DNA of 64,000 nt from JAODBQ01 sp047602055 (GCA_047602055.1 JASGIG010000001.1:2480001-2544000); one strand, 5' to 3'; positions 1 to 9,131 are shown, numbered from the stretch's first letter. Notes: generated by a model not told the origin, from the letters alone. Program-made: numbers and translations.

Positions 1-250
1 CCAGCTCGCCGCCGCCTGGGCGCAGGTGCTGGCGGCCCACGATCCCGACCAGCCGACCGTCACCGTCGACCTCCCGGCCGACCTTGCCGCGAAGGTCGAC
101 GCCGGCGCCTCGGCGTTCGACGCCACCGTCACCCCGTGGGGCGAGGACCCCAGCCTGACCGCTGACCTCGACGACATCCCGCAGACGAAGGCCTACCTCG
201 CCGCCCACTGCCCCGATCTCGCCAGCATCGGCATCGGTGACGACGTGTAG
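1..250 (+). CDS. C-terminal end of an unidentified protein
   Basis: An open frame enters from the left edge of the window (frame starting at base 2) and stops with TAG at 248-250, giving about 82 residues. The visible part is acidic, rich in Ala and Asp, and has no membrane segment or recognisable motif. It converges with the thiolase-like gene on the other strand, with the inverted repeat at 252-378 between them. I do not recognise the family. Codon use (G or C at third positions) supports a real gene end. Confidence 0.55.
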   Translation, partial: QLAAAWAQVLAAHDPDQPTVTVDLPADLAAKVDAGASAFDATVTPWGEDPSLTADLDDIPQTKAYLAAHCPDLASIGIGDDV

Positions 251-251
251 T

Positions 252-378
252 CCATTGGAGTGGCACCCGCGCGCTTGGAGTGTGGGACGTGCGATGGAGT
301 GCATCTCGCACCCCCGTCGCGCGCCGGCCACTCCATCGCACACGTGGCACTCCAAGCGCGCGGCAGGCACTCCATGGG
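252..378. repeat. Long imperfect inverted repeat with six TGGAGTG heptamers
   Basis: Two arms of about 50 nt (252-301 and 329-378) are reverse complements with roughly 11 mismatches, around a 27-nt centre. Each arm carries three TGGAGTG heptamers: 256, 276 and 295 on the plus strand, and complements starting at 329, 348 and 368. The spacing is 19-20 bp. It lies between two convergent genes, so it could form a large transcript hairpin or act as a protein-binding array. No U-tract follows. Confidence 0.75.
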
Positions 379-397
379 GGCTCGCGGTCGGTAGGCG

Positions 398-1889
398 CTA
401 GGCAGCCATGGTGCCGTCGGGGGCGAAGCTCGGCGTCACGGCCGACCCACTCGCCCTCGCACATCGACGCGGCGAGCTGGGCGTCGCTCGACGTGCCCCA
501 GGCCCGGCGGCCGTCGGCGAGCAGGCAGGCGGCGATGACGGTCTCGGGCACGCCGTCGCGCGAGTGCATCACCGTGTACGCCTCGATCGCCGCCGAGCCG
601 GCCGCGTCGGGCGCCTCGGCCAGCTCGCGCCGCGGCATCGCGTCGATCTGATCCTGCGGGTAGGCGTGCTGGAACGGCCGGGCCGGCGGCTCGGTGCTGT
701 AGATCCCGAAGGCGTGCTTGGTGGTGTAGCCGCCGTTCGCCCACACCAGCCCGTTCGTCCCGGCGCCGCCGCGCAGGTCGTTCATCACCGTGGCGATGGC
801 ATGCATCGGGTAGTTGTTCCACGGCCCGCCGGCGAACTGCAGGCCGCCGGTGCGGGTCAGCTGGCTGTCCAGCGACAGGCCGAGGCTCTGCGCCCCGAGC
901 TCGACCGCTGACGGGAAGCACGAGTACAGGTCGACGACGGGGACGTCGTCGATCGTCAGCCCGGCCATCTCCAGCGCCAGCCGGCCGCCCAGCTCGATCG
1001 CCGGCGTCTGCGCGAACGACCAGCGGTTGGAGATGAACTGGTGCTCGTGGCAGTCCGTGCCCGACAGCGGGAACACCCAGCGGTCACGGGGGATGCCGAG
1101 CGCCTCGGCCTTCTCCACCGAGCACATGATCAGCGCCGCGGCCATGTCGACGTCGTTGTTCGAGTTCATCAGCTTCGGGTACGGGAAGCCGATCATCCGG
1201 TTCGTCGGCCCGGGCGTGCGGATCTCCTCGGCCGTCTTGGCCTCGCGGCTCCAGGCGTTCGGGTTGCCGGCGGCCACCTCGCTGAAGCGGGCGTAGAGCT
1301 CGCTGATCTTCACCTGGTGCTGCTCGACGGTCTCGCCCGCCGCGGCGCGGATGGCCGTCTCGAACATCGGGTACACCTGCACCGGCATGACGATGCCCCG
1401 GCCGGTCTCGACCGGGTGGTTCATCACCAGGTCCTCGCCCATCAGGCGGGGGACGGCGCTCTCCGGGGCCTTCTCCCACTCGAACCGGTGGCCCTCCTTG
1501 CGGGCCTTGCCACGCGAGCGCCACGCCTCGGCACCGGTGAGCAGGACGAGGTCGACGTCGCCGGCCAGCACCTCCTTGGCCGTCGCGTTCACCAGCGTCT
1601 GGGCGCTGTTGCCGCCCATCGTCGTGACCGCCGTCTCCCGCGGCGACAGGCCGAGGCGCTGGGCGACGATCAGCGCCGGGTTGCGGTACTTCCAAGTCAG
1701 CAGGCCGACGACGCGGACCGAGTCGGCGGCGGGCACCGACGCCAGGCCGGCGTCGGTGGCGGCCAGCTCGATCGCCCTGGCCATCAGGTCGGCCGGCTCG
1801 ATCGCGTCGGCGAGCGTCGCGGTGTGGTTGAGGAACTGGCCGGAGCCGACGAGCACGGGGGTACGGGGATCAAGAGCCACGACGGGCAC
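398..1889 (-). CDS. Thiolase-like acetyl-CoA acetyltransferase (apparent frameshift near the end)
   Basis: The translation from GTG at 1889 resembles the SCP2/thiolase-like acetyltransferases of actinobacteria (about 500 residues), which are usually placed in acyl-CoA or sterol side-chain metabolism. The segment around DLYSCFPSAVE and the later GGLQFAGGPWNNY region are typical. The usual nucleophile Cys position reads TTMGGNSAQTL, so the canonical N-terminal Cys is absent. As given, the frame runs on past its expected end. Removing one base in GAAGCTC at 425-431 restores an ending LAPDGTMAA with a stop at 398-400 (496 residues). The start is only 37 bp from rpiB on the other strand, so the two share a short divergent promoter region. 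Confidence 0.8.
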
Positions 1890-1926
1890 CCTAGGAAGCC
1901 CGGGTTGATCTCATACACTCCGACGG

Positions 1927-2394
1927 ATGACCAGGATCGCCATCGGGTGCGACCACGCCGGCTTCGAGCTCAAGCAGCACCTCGCCGGCGTCCTCGCCGA
2001 CGGTGGCCACGAGGTCCTCGATCTCGGCACCGACAGCACCGCGGCCGTCGACTACCCGATCTACTGCTCGGCCGTCGGCCGTGCCGTGCGTGACGGCGAG
2101 GCCGACCTCGGCATCGTCCTCGGCGGCAGTGGTCAGGGCGAGCAGCTCGCCGCGAACAAGGTCCACGGTGTGCGTGCCGCGCTGTGCAACGACCTGTACA
2201 CCGCCCGCTTCGCCCGGCTGCACAACGACGCCAACGTGCTGTCGATGGGCGCCAGGGTGGTCGGCGTCGGGTTGGCCGAGGAGATCCTGGCGACGTTCCT
2301 GGCCACCGAGTTCGAAGGCGGCCGCCACCAGCGGCGCGTCGACATGGTCATGGCCATCGAGGAGGAGGAGTCCCGACGTGCCGTTCCCCAGTGA
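1927..2394 (+). CDS. rpiB: Ribose-5-phosphate isomerase B
   Basis: This 155-residue protein belongs to the RpiB/LacAB family, which interconverts ribose-5-phosphate and ribulose-5-phosphate in the cytosol (pentose phosphate pathway). The N-terminus GCDHAGFELK is the family signature. The motif GGSGQGEQ matches the actinobacterial type, in which a Glu serves as catalytic base instead of the Cys of the E. coli enzyme. The end overlaps glyA by 17 bp, so the two are probably translationally coupled. The start lies just 37 bp from the divergent thiolase gene, allowing only a short or leaderless 5' end. Confidence 0.93.
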   Translation: MTRIAIGCDHAGFELKQHLAGVLADGGHEVLDLGTDSTAAVDYPIYCSAVGRAVRDGEADLGIVLGGSGQGEQLAANKVHGVRAALCNDLYTARFARLHNDANVLSMGARVVGVGLAEEILATFLATEFEGGRHQRRVDMVMAIEEEESRRAVPQ

Positions 2395-3625
2395 TACCAA
2401 CCCGGACACGGAGCTGTTCGCGCTGATCGATCGGGAGATCGAGCGCCAGACCACCGGCATCCAGCTGATCGCCAGCGAGAACTTCACCTCGCCGGCGGTG
2501 ATGCGCGCCGTCGGCAGCGTGCTGACCAACAAGTACAGCGAGGGCTATCCGGGCAAGCGCTACTACGGCGGCAACGAGGTGATCGACGGCGTCGAGGCGT
2601 TGGCCATCGCCCGTGCCAAGGAGCTGTTCGGTGCCGACCACGCCAACGTCCAGCCGCACAGCGGGGCCAACGCCAACATGTGCGCCTACCAGGCGCTGCT
2701 GCAGCCCGGCGACACCGTGCTCGGCCTCAGCCTCGACCACGGCGGTCACCTCACTCACGGCTCGCCGGTCAACGCCAGCGGCATGCTGTACCGCTTCGTG
2801 CCGTACAAGGTGACGCCGGGCGACGAGCGCATCGACATGGACCAGGTCCGCGACCTCGCCCTGCAGCATCGCCCGAAGATGATCGTCGCCGGGACGACGA
2901 GCTACCCGCGGCGGCTCGACCCGGGGCCGTTCCGGGCGATCGCCGACGAGGTCGGCGCGCTGTTCCTGTTCGACGCCGCCCACCTCGCCGGCCTGATCGC
3001 CGGTGGTGCCCACCCGAACCCGGTGCCGTACGCCGACGTCGTCACGTTCACCACCCACAAGACGCTGCGCGGCCCGCGCGGCGGCTGCATCCTCAGCCGC
3101 GCCGAACATGCCCAGGCCATCGACAAGGCGGTGTTCCCCGGCTGGCAGGGCGGCCCGCTGGAGCACGTCATCGCCGGCAAGGCCGTCGCCTTCTACGAGG
3201 CCCTCCAGCCGAGCTTCGGCGACTACGCCAAGCAGATCGTGCGCAACGCCAGCGCGCTCGCCGAGGCGCTCGTCGGTCAGGGCTTCCGGCTCGTCAGCGG
3301 CGGCACCGACAACCACCTGATGGTCGTCGACCTGCGGTCGTTCGACGCCGAGCTGACCGGCAAGGTCGCCCAGAGCGTGCTCGACGAGGCCGGCATCACG
3401 CTCAACAAGAACACCATCCCGGACGACCCGCGCAGCCCGTTCGTCACCAGCGGCCTGCGGATCGGCACGCCGTCGGTCACCACCCAGGGGATGGGCGCGG
3501 CGGAGATGTCGCGCATCGCCGAGCTGGTCGCCCTCGTGCTGCGCAAGCGCGACGACGAGGGGGTGACGAGCGCGGCTCGTGCCGACGTGGCTGCGCTCTG
3601 CGCCGAGTTCCCGGTCTACGCCTGA
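2378..3625 (+). CDS. glyA: Serine hydroxymethyltransferase
   Basis: GlyA converts serine and tetrahydrofolate to glycine and 5,10-methylene-tetrahydrofolate. The protein is 415 residues, the normal length. Family landmarks are IASENFTS near residue 32, YSEGYPGKRYYGG near 53-65, and the PLP-binding segment TTHKTLRGPRGG with Lys at about 228. I chose GTG at 2378 because a strong GGAGGAGGAG ribosome site lies at 2361-2370 and the next residues (PFPSDTNPD) lead directly into the domain. It overlaps the end of rpiB and is followed closely by a membrane protein and wecA in the same direction. Confidence 0.95.
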   Translation: MPFPSDTNPDTELFALIDREIERQTTGIQLIASENFTSPAVMRAVGSVLTNKYSEGYPGKRYYGGNEVIDGVEALAIARAKELFGADHANVQPHSGANANMCAYQALLQPGDTVLGLSLDHGGHLTHGSPVNASGMLYRFVPYKVTPGDERIDMDQVRDLALQHRPKMIVAGTTSYPRRLDPGPFRAIADEVGALFLFDAAHLAGLIAGGAHPNPVPYADVVTFTTHKTLRGPRGGCILSRAEHAQAIDKAVFPGWQGGPLEHVIAGKAVAFYEALQPSFGDYAKQIVRNASALAEALVGQGFRLVSGGTDNHLMVVDLRSFDAELTGKVAQSVLDEAGITLNKNTIPDDPRSPFVTSGLRIGTPSVTTQGMGAAEMSRIAELVALVLRKRDDEGVTSAARADVAALCAEFPVYA

Positions 3626-3633
3626 CGGTCGCG

Positions 3634-4092
3634 GTGGAGCCTGCGCCCCAGCGGCCGTTGCTGGCCGTGGTCTATGGCCTGCTCGCGGCGATCGTCGCCG
3701 TCGTCGCCTGGTGGCTGGCCAGCCTGGGGACGAAGTCGGAGCTGGTCTACCTGGCCGTGGCCGTGGGCGTCGCCGTCGGCTACTTCGCCAACATCGGCGC
3801 CCGGCGGGGGAGCGCCACGATCGCGGCGATTGCCGTCGTGCTGACGTTCATCGGGGCGACGGCCGGCTACTACCTGGTCAGCCGGGCCAGTCTGATCCGC
3901 CGGGGCTACGTGCGGTTGCCGGGGGAGCAGCCGATCCCGGCGATGCCGTCCTACACGCTCGTCCGTGACGTGCTGCGGGTGAACCTGCGCGGCAACGTCG
4001 CCCCGTACCTCTACTTCGTCGTCGCCCTGGTCGTCGCCGGGCTGCTCGGCTGGCGGGGGCTGGATCCCGGCGGGCGCCGGGCCGAGCACTGA
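3634..4092 (+). CDS. Small multi-spanning membrane protein
   Basis: From GTG at 3634 this gives 152 residues. About four hydrophobic segments can be seen (roughly residues 9-28, 33-50, 60-80 and 118-136), with a polar stretch around 85-115. I do not recognise a named family. It starts 8 bp after glyA and its TGA overlaps the ATG of wecA by one base (TGATG), so it is likely co-translated with the lipid-linked glycosyltransferase. That suggests a role at the membrane, but no function is visible. Confidence 0.75.
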   Translation: MEPAPQRPLLAVVYGLLAAIVAVVAWWLASLGTKSELVYLAVAVGVAVGYFANIGARRGSATIAAIAVVLTFIGATAGYYLVSRASLIRRGYVRLPGEQPIPAMPSYTLVRDVLRVNLRGNVAPYLYFVVALVVAGLLGWRGLDPGGRRAEH

Positions 4093-5214
4093 TGCCGTCG
4101 ACCGCCGCGTACCTGGCGATCGGTGGCGTCGCCGCCGTCGTCACGCTCGCGCTGACACCGCTCGTCGCCTGGTTGGCGCGGCGCGTCGGCTGGGTCGTGG
4201 AGCCCGACGAGCGGCGGGTCCACAAGGTGACCACCCCCGACGTCGGCGGCATCGCCATCTTCGGCGGCTTCGCCGTCGCCTTCGTCGTCGCCCGCCTGTT
4301 CAACTCGTTCGCCCCGCTGTTCGCGGCGAACTCCGAGCCGTACGGCATCTTCCTCGGCGCGCTGGTGATGTTCCTCGTCGGCCTGCTCGACGACGTCCGA
4401 GAGATCTCGGCACCGGCCAAGGTGATCGGCACGGTGTTCGTGTCCGTGTTCCTCATCTACTTCGGCGTGACGATGTTCTCACTGCCGCGTGCCGTTCGCC
4501 GGGGTGATCGTGCTCAGCGACCTGGTGCCGCTGGTGACGTTCGTGTGGCTGCTGGTGATGACCCAGGCGATCAACCTGATCGACGGCCTCGACGGCCTGG
4601 CCGCCGGCATCGTCGCGATCAGCTCGGCGGCCTTCTTCGTCTATGCGCACAAGCTCGACCAACTCGGGTATCTCACCCCGCCGAACTTCGGGCCGCTGCT
4701 GGCGATCATCACCGTCGGCGTGTGCGCCGGCTTCCTGCCGCACAACTTCAACCCGGCGCGGATCTTCATGGGCGACAGCGGTGCGCTGTTGCTCGGCTTC
4801 CTGATGGCGGTGAGCACGAGCGTCGTCGGCGGGCGCGCCGACCCGACCGAACAGACGTTGCCCGGCCAGTCGTACTTCTTCTACGCCCCGCTGCTCGTGC
4901 CGATCCTGATCCTCGGCGTGCCGATCTTCGACGTGCTGTTCTCGGTGATCCGCCGGGCCCGCAACCGCCAGGGCTGGGCGACGGCCGACAAGGGGCATCT
5001 CCACCACCGGCTGATGGAGATGGGTCACGGGCAGCGCCGCAGCGTGCTGATCCTGTGGCTGTGGACGGCGCTGCTGTCGGCCGTCGTGCTCTACCCGGTG
5101 CTCACCGAGAGCGACGTGTCGTACATCCCGATCGGCGCCGCCGCGGTGGCGCTGGGCTTGTACACCGTCCTCCACCCCGAGATCCGCCGCCGCCGCGGCA
5201 GCAACGGCACGTAG
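4092..5214 (+). CDS. wecA: Polyprenyl-phosphate GlcNAc-1-phosphate transferase, WecA/TagO type (apparent frameshift)
   Basis: This is a member of the MraY/WecA/TagO family, which transfers a sugar-1-phosphate to a polyprenyl phosphate at the membrane to start cell-wall polymer synthesis. Visible family motifs are LLDD near residue 100, NLIDGLDGLA, FMGDSGALLLGF and the HLHHRL histidines. The first 130 or so codons are in one frame and the rest, from about 4489, in another. One surplus base near 4476-4488 explains it; removing the A of TCACTG would give MFSCRVPFAG. As the gene is expected to be essential, a sequence error is likely. In mycobacteria the homologue also sits next to the atp operon. 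Confidence 0.88.
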
Positions 5215-5218
5215 GCCG

Positions 5219-5371
5219 TTTCGACCTCGATTCGCTCGCTGCGCTCGCTCATCTCGGTCGAGCTTCGAGGAGCGGCCTGCTGCCGCACCCAGCTGGCAGT
5301 GCGCCTCACGCACAGCGAGTCGGCGCACGGCGGAGGGGGATCGCGGAGCGCCCCCTCCGCACCACCCCCAC
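5219..5371 (+). repeat. Dispersed intergenic repeat family 1, copy A
   Basis: This 153-bp stretch is repeated with high similarity at 19612-19768, and its right half recurs inverted at 18530-18584. It contains a perfect 10-bp stem (GCGGAGGGGG at 5330-5339 pairing with 5351-5360, 11-nt loop) and a left block CTCATCTCGGTCGAGCTTCG. It begins right after the wecA stop. The strong hairpin suggests a REP-like element that may also end transcription. Confidence 0.85.
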
Positions 5372-5426
5372 CTCGCGACGGACGTCGGTGGCGAGCGCTC
5401 GAGGGACTGTGGCAGCGTGGGCGGGC

Positions 5427-7127
5427 ATGTGCCAGCCGGACGCCGTGGTCGCCCGGCTGCGGGGCGCCGGCGTGCGTCGTGGCGATCCGGTGGGGCTGGC
5501 GATCGGCGACGAAGCGGCCGGGCTGGCGCTGGGCGACGGGACCTCGATCACGATCGACGCCGACGTCGCGGGCGTCGTCGCCGCGGTCGAGGACGAGCTG
5601 CGGCCGCGGTGGGTGACGTGGTCGCCGGTGACGGGACGCCGGCTCGTCGGGCTCGGGGTGCGCGTCGCCACGTGCTGGGACGTCGTCACGGTGCACCGGC
5701 TGGTCAGTGGTCGCTGGCGGGTCGACGAGGCGCATGCCTGGTCGGCGGCGCACGACCTGGCGCCGGACACGGTGCCGACCGAAGAGCCGTTCGACCTGTT
5801 CCACCAGGGCGACGCCGGCGATCCGGACGAGCCGATCCGCGCCGACGGGCACCTGCGGCCCGACTGGGTCGGTGGCCGCTGGCGAGCCGCCCCGGCACGT
5901 TGGGCCGAGCTGGCGCTCGACGTCGCCGACCGTCAGCGTCGCCGGCTCGGCGACGACGCCCGCGCCCTGGCGACGGCGCGCTCGGAGTCGACGGCCGAGC
6001 TGCTGTGCGCCGAGCTGGAGGTCGACGGGCTGCCGCTCGACCGCGCCGAGGCGGAGCGGTTGATCGGCGAGCTCGCCGGGCCGCGGCCGCGCACCGAGCA
6101 GGCGGCGGCAGCGCAGCGCGCCGAGCGCGACGCCGCCGTCCTCGCCCACGCCCCGCCGGGCAGCCGCTTCGATCTGCGCAGCCCGAACGACGTGCGCTCG
6201 CTGCTGCGGCGCATCGGCGTCGAGGTGCCCGACACCCGCGCCTGGCGGCTGGAAGCGCTGCAGGACTCGCACCCGCTGGTCCCGGCACTGCTGTCGTGGC
6301 GCAAGGCCGAGCGCATCGCCACGGCGTTCGGCTACGGCTGGCTCGACGCTCATGTCGGCGCCGACGGCCGCCTGCGCGGCGACTGGACCGGCTCCGACGG
6401 CGCGGCCGGGCGGATGACCGCGTCGGCCGGCCTGCACAACCTGCCCGCCGAGCTGCGCCCGGCGGTGCGCGCTGAGCCCGGTCACGTGTTCGTGCGCGCC
6501 GACCTCGGGCAGATCGAGCCACGCGTCCTCGCCGCGGTGTCGGGCGATCGTGCCCTCGCCGCGGCCACCGCGGACGCCGACATGTACGCCCCGGTCGCCC
6601 GCCAGCTCGGCGTCGAGCGTCCGGTGGCCAAGGTCGCCGTGCTCGGGGCGATGTACGGCCAGACCACCGGCCGCGGTGCGGAGGTGCTGCACCGTCTGGA
6701 GCGGGCCTATCCGGTGGCGATGGCCTACCTGGCCGACGCCGCGCAAGCCGCTGTCGCCGGCAACGACGTGCGCACGTTCGGCGGGCGGCGGGTGCGCATG
6801 GGCAGCGACGCCGGCTTGGAGCTGGCCGAGCGCGAGCTGCGCAGCCGCGCCGCGGCCCGCGGCCGCTACGGCCGCAACGCCGTGGTCCAGGGCGCCGCCG
6901 CCGAGCTGTTCAAGATGTGGGCGCTGCTGGTGCGCGCCACCGGCGCCGGCATCGTCCTGTGCCTGCACGACGAGCTGCTCGTGCACGCCCCCGCCGACGA
7001 GGCGGCGACGACGGCACGCCTGCTCGACGACGCCCTGCAGCAGGCCGCCGCACGCTGGGCCCCCGGCACCGACGTCCGCTTCGTCGCCGACGTCAGCACC
7101 GTGCAGCGATGGTCGGACGCGAAGTGA
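5427..7127 (+). CDS. PolA-family 3'-5' exonuclease/DNA polymerase, short actinobacterial type
   Basis: The C-terminal 300 residues carry family A polymerase motifs: TASAGLHNLP, motif A DLGQIEPRVLAAVSGD, an O-helix-like stretch RPVAKVAVLGAMYG, and motif C LCLHDELLVH. The N-terminal 190 residues would correspond to a degenerate exonuclease domain, and no 5'-nuclease domain is present. At 566 residues it is shorter than PolI (about 900) and fits the stand-alone proteins annotated as bifunctional 3'-5' exonuclease/DNA polymerase in actinobacteria. Its role is uncertain; repair synthesis is a reasonable inference. ATG 5427 is chosen, with an in-frame GTG at 5409 as alternative. Because of the wecA frameshift an open frame runs from wecA into this gene, but that fusion is an artefact. 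Confidence 0.85.
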   Translation: MCQPDAVVARLRGAGVRRGDPVGLAIGDEAAGLALGDGTSITIDADVAGVVAAVEDELRPRWVTWSPVTGRRLVGLGVRVATCWDVVTVHRLVSGRWRVDEAHAWSAAHDLAPDTVPTEEPFDLFHQGDAGDPDEPIRADGHLRPDWVGGRWRAAPARWAELALDVADRQRRRLGDDARALATARSESTAELLCAELEVDGLPLDRAEAERLIGELAGPRPRTEQAAAAQRAERDAAVLAHAPPGSRFDLRSPNDVRSLLRRIGVEVPDTRAWRLEALQDSHPLVPALLSWRKAERIATAFGYGWLDAHVGADGRLRGDWTGSDGAAGRMTASAGLHNLPAELRPAVRAEPGHVFVRADLGQIEPRVLAAVSGDRALAAATADADMYAPVARQLGVERPVAKVAVLGAMYGQTTGRGAEVLHRLERAYPVAMAYLADAAQAAVAGNDVRTFGGRRVRMGSDAGLELAERELRSRAAARGRYGRNAVVQGAAAELFKMWALLVRATGAGIVLCLHDELLVHAPADEAATTARLLDDALQQAAARWAPGTDVRFVADVSTVQRWSDAK

Positions 7128-7180
7128 AGCGAGGTGATGTTTGGCCGACGGACCTGCAGACGTGGGCGGGGTTGCCGCCG

Positions 7181-7243
7181 CTGGGTCCGTGGGCGTCGAG
7201 CGATCGGTCACACCCGGCGGCGCGACCGCCAGGGAGCCCGCCG
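7181..7243 (+). repeat. Dispersed intergenic repeat family 3, copy A
   Basis: This segment, with blocks GGGTCCGTGGG and GCGCGACCGCCAGGGAGCC, recurs inverted at 62630-62695. It lies between the convergent polymerase and alpha/beta-hydrolase genes. Confidence 0.65.
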
Positions 7244-7267
7244 GACAGGTCGGCCGGAGGCCGACCA

Positions 7268-8107
7268 TCAGGCGCGTCTGATGTGGCCCGTGACGAGGTC
7301 GACCCAGGTGTCCCACAGCTGCGGCGGGTAGTCGTGGCCCATGCCCTCGATCAGCTCGAAGCGGGCGCCGGGGATCAACTCGGCGGTGCGCTCGCCGCCG
7401 GACGGGGCGATCAGCGTGTCGGCCGAGCCGTGCATCACCAGCGTCGGCGTCGTCACGCCGGGCAGCCCGTCGGCGCGCGACCCCGAGGCCATGACCGCAT
7501 ACATCTGCCGGCCGACGCCGGCGGGGTCGAAGCTGCGGTCGAAGGCGCGGCCGGCATCGGCCGCCCAGCGCTCCTCGTCGGCGAACGCCGGACTGCCCCA
7601 CACGCGCAGGCCCTCGATGTGCCGGGCGATCGCCGACGCCCGATCCGTCGCCGGGGCGCCGGTCAGCAGGGCGTAGGCCGCCGGCGTCGACTGCCCGTAC
7701 TCCGGCTCGCCGGTGGTGGACATCACCGACGTCACCGACAGCAGCCGGTCGCGGTGTTCGATGGCCAGCTGCTGGACGATCATCCCGCCCATCGACAGGC
7801 CCATCACGTGGGCCTGTTGCACGTCGGCCGCGTCGAGCACGGCGACCGCGTCGTCGGCCATGTCGGCCAGGCGGTAGCAGGCGCCCTTCTCGTCGACGGG
7901 CGCGCCGGTCAGGTGGGTGGACAGCCCGACGTCGCGGTTGTCGAAGCGGATCACCTGCAGGCCGCGGGCGACGAAGCGCTCGCACCACTCGCTGGCGTAG
8001 TTGATGCACTGGCTGCCGAGCCCGTTGACCATCAGCAGCACCGGGGGACCGGCCGGACCGATCGCCTCGTAGTAGATCTCGACGTCTCCGTTGCGGGCGA
8101 TGCTCAT
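7268..8107 (-). CDS. Alpha/beta hydrolase
   Basis: This 279-residue protein has the alpha/beta-hydrolase fold. The nucleophile elbow GLSMGG puts Ser at about 105, an acid follows in VMHGSADTLI, and the catalytic His is in EGMGHDY. The HG oxyanion motif is replaced by NGLGSQ near residue 28, as in the group related to 3-oxoadipate enol-lactonase and other esterases. The start ATG at 8107 opens with MSIARNGDVEIYYE, a typical beginning for this family; an upstream extension to 8266 looks non-coding. The substrate cannot be told. It converges with the polymerase gene and diverges from the atp operon. Confidence 0.88.
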   Translation of the reverse strand: MSIARNGDVEIYYEAIGPAGPPVLLMVNGLGSQCINYASEWCERFVARGLQVIRFDNRDVGLSTHLTGAPVDEKGACYRLADMADDAVAVLDAADVQQAHVMGLSMGGMIVQQLAIEHRDRLLSVTSVMSTTGEPEYGQSTPAAYALLTGAPATDRASAIARHIEGLRVWGSPAFADEERWAADAGRAFDRSFDPAGVGRQMYAVMASGSRADGLPGVTTPTLVMHGSADTLIAPSGGERTAELIPGARFELIEGMGHDYPPQLWDTWVDLVTGHIRRA

Positions 8108-8316
8108 CGTGCGACCGTAGACCAGCGTCGCCGGTGCGGGCGTGAGCGGTCCGGCGCAGGCCGCGACGTACCGATCGCTCCACAAGCACGTCGCCATCGC
8201 ACATTGCGATACGGTTCGCGCCGTTTGGATTGGCGCCGCCCGGCGTCGACCACCTACATTGTGCATGCGATCACAAGCTCTGCCACGACGTGGTGGCGGC
8301 AGCGACCTGGAGTCCC

Positions 8317-8640
8317 GTGAAGTTCCTACCCAGCACCTCAGCGAAGCCCGACGACAACATCGGTCGTGGCATCGAGCTCGTGGTCGGGATCGTCGTCTTC
8401 CTCGGGCTCGGCTACCTCGTCGATCGCTGGCTCGGCACCAAGCCCGTGTTCATGATCGTGTTCTTCCTGTTCGCCGTCGCCGGGAACTTCGTCAAGCTGT
8501 GGCTCGGCTACGACCGCAAGATGCGCGAGCACGAGGCCTCGCTGGCCGCCAGGACCCAGTCGGCACGCCGCAGCGCCACCAGCACGACGGCCACCGCGGT
8601 CGAGTCGCCGGCGCCCACGCACCGGCCGGTGCAACCGTGA
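8317..8640 (+). CDS. AtpZ/AtpI-like small membrane protein, first gene of the atp operon
   Basis: This is a 107-residue protein with two hydrophobic helices (about residues 17-35 and 45-63) in the arrangement of the AtpZ/AtpI family (ELVVGIVVFLGLGYLVDRWLGTKP). It ends in a hydrophilic Ala/Thr-rich tail. Such proteins precede the F0 genes and are thought to help c-ring assembly or magnesium supply. GTG 8317 is chosen because the frame upstream lacks protein-like character. It overlaps the next gene by 4 bp (GTGA). The 209-bp region before it should hold the operon promoter, but I see no convincing -35/-10 pair. Confidence 0.82.
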   Translation: MKFLPSTSAKPDDNIGRGIELVVGIVVFLGLGYLVDRWLGTKPVFMIVFFLFAVAGNFVKLWLGYDRKMREHEASLAARTQSARRSATSTTATAVESPAPTHRPVQP

Positions 8641-9107
8641 GCCAGAGCACCGCCGACCGGCGCGCCGCGGCCAAGGCCGAGGCGATGACCCGCCCGGTCG
8701 AGGGACCGGCGCCCGAGGTCAAGATCTCCAAGGACATCGCCCGCCGCGGCGTGATCGTCGCCCCGGTGCTGATCGCGGTGTGCGCCGCCATCTGGGGCCT
8801 CGACGGCGCGTGGTCCAGCGCGTACGGCGTTGCCATCGTCCTCGTCAACTTCCTGCTGGCCGCCGGGCTCATCGCGCTGACCGCTCGGATCAGCCTCGGG
8901 CTGATGATGGGCGCCATCCTGTTCGGCTATCTCGTGCGCCTCGGACTGATCTTCCTCGCGGTCTATCTCGTCCACGAGGCCTCTTGGATTTCGTTGCCGG
9001 CCCTCGGCGCGACCATCATCGTCACGCACCTCGGTCTCCTCGTGTGGGAGATGCGCTACCTGGCGATCTCCTTGGCCAACCCCGGCCTGAAACCTGCCCG
9101 CTCGTAA
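8637..9107 (+). CDS. atpI: ATP synthase protein I-like membrane protein
   Basis: From GTG 8637 the protein is 156 residues. A hydrophilic N-terminus of about 40 residues is followed by four hydrophobic helices (roughly 42-60, 66-84, 90-110 and 118-138). Size, topology and position immediately before atpB match the ATP synthase I-chain family, whose members assist F0 assembly. It overlaps the preceding small membrane protein by 4 bp and is followed by atpB after 24 bp, so all are probably one transcript. The gene symbol rests on position and topology rather than on a strong motif. Confidence 0.75.
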   Translation: MSQSTADRRAAAKAEAMTRPVEGPAPEVKISKDIARRGVIVAPVLIAVCAAIWGLDGAWSSAYGVAIVLVNFLLAAGLIALTARISLGLMMGAILFGYLVRLGLIFLAVYLVHEASWISLPALGATIIVTHLGLLVWEMRYLAISLANPGLKPARS

Positions 9108-9131
9108 CTCAAGACAGGAACGGAAACGCTC

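Noticed and set aside
4092..7127. A continuous frame that would fuse WecA with a DNA polymerase
   Set aside because: The frame between about 4490 and 5400 is out of phase with the clear WecA motifs. The fusion is produced by a one-base frameshift.
8108..8316. Promoter for the atp operon
   Set aside because: Hexamers resembling TTGGAT and TACATT are present, but the spacing of about 24 bp is too long, so I do not call a promoter.
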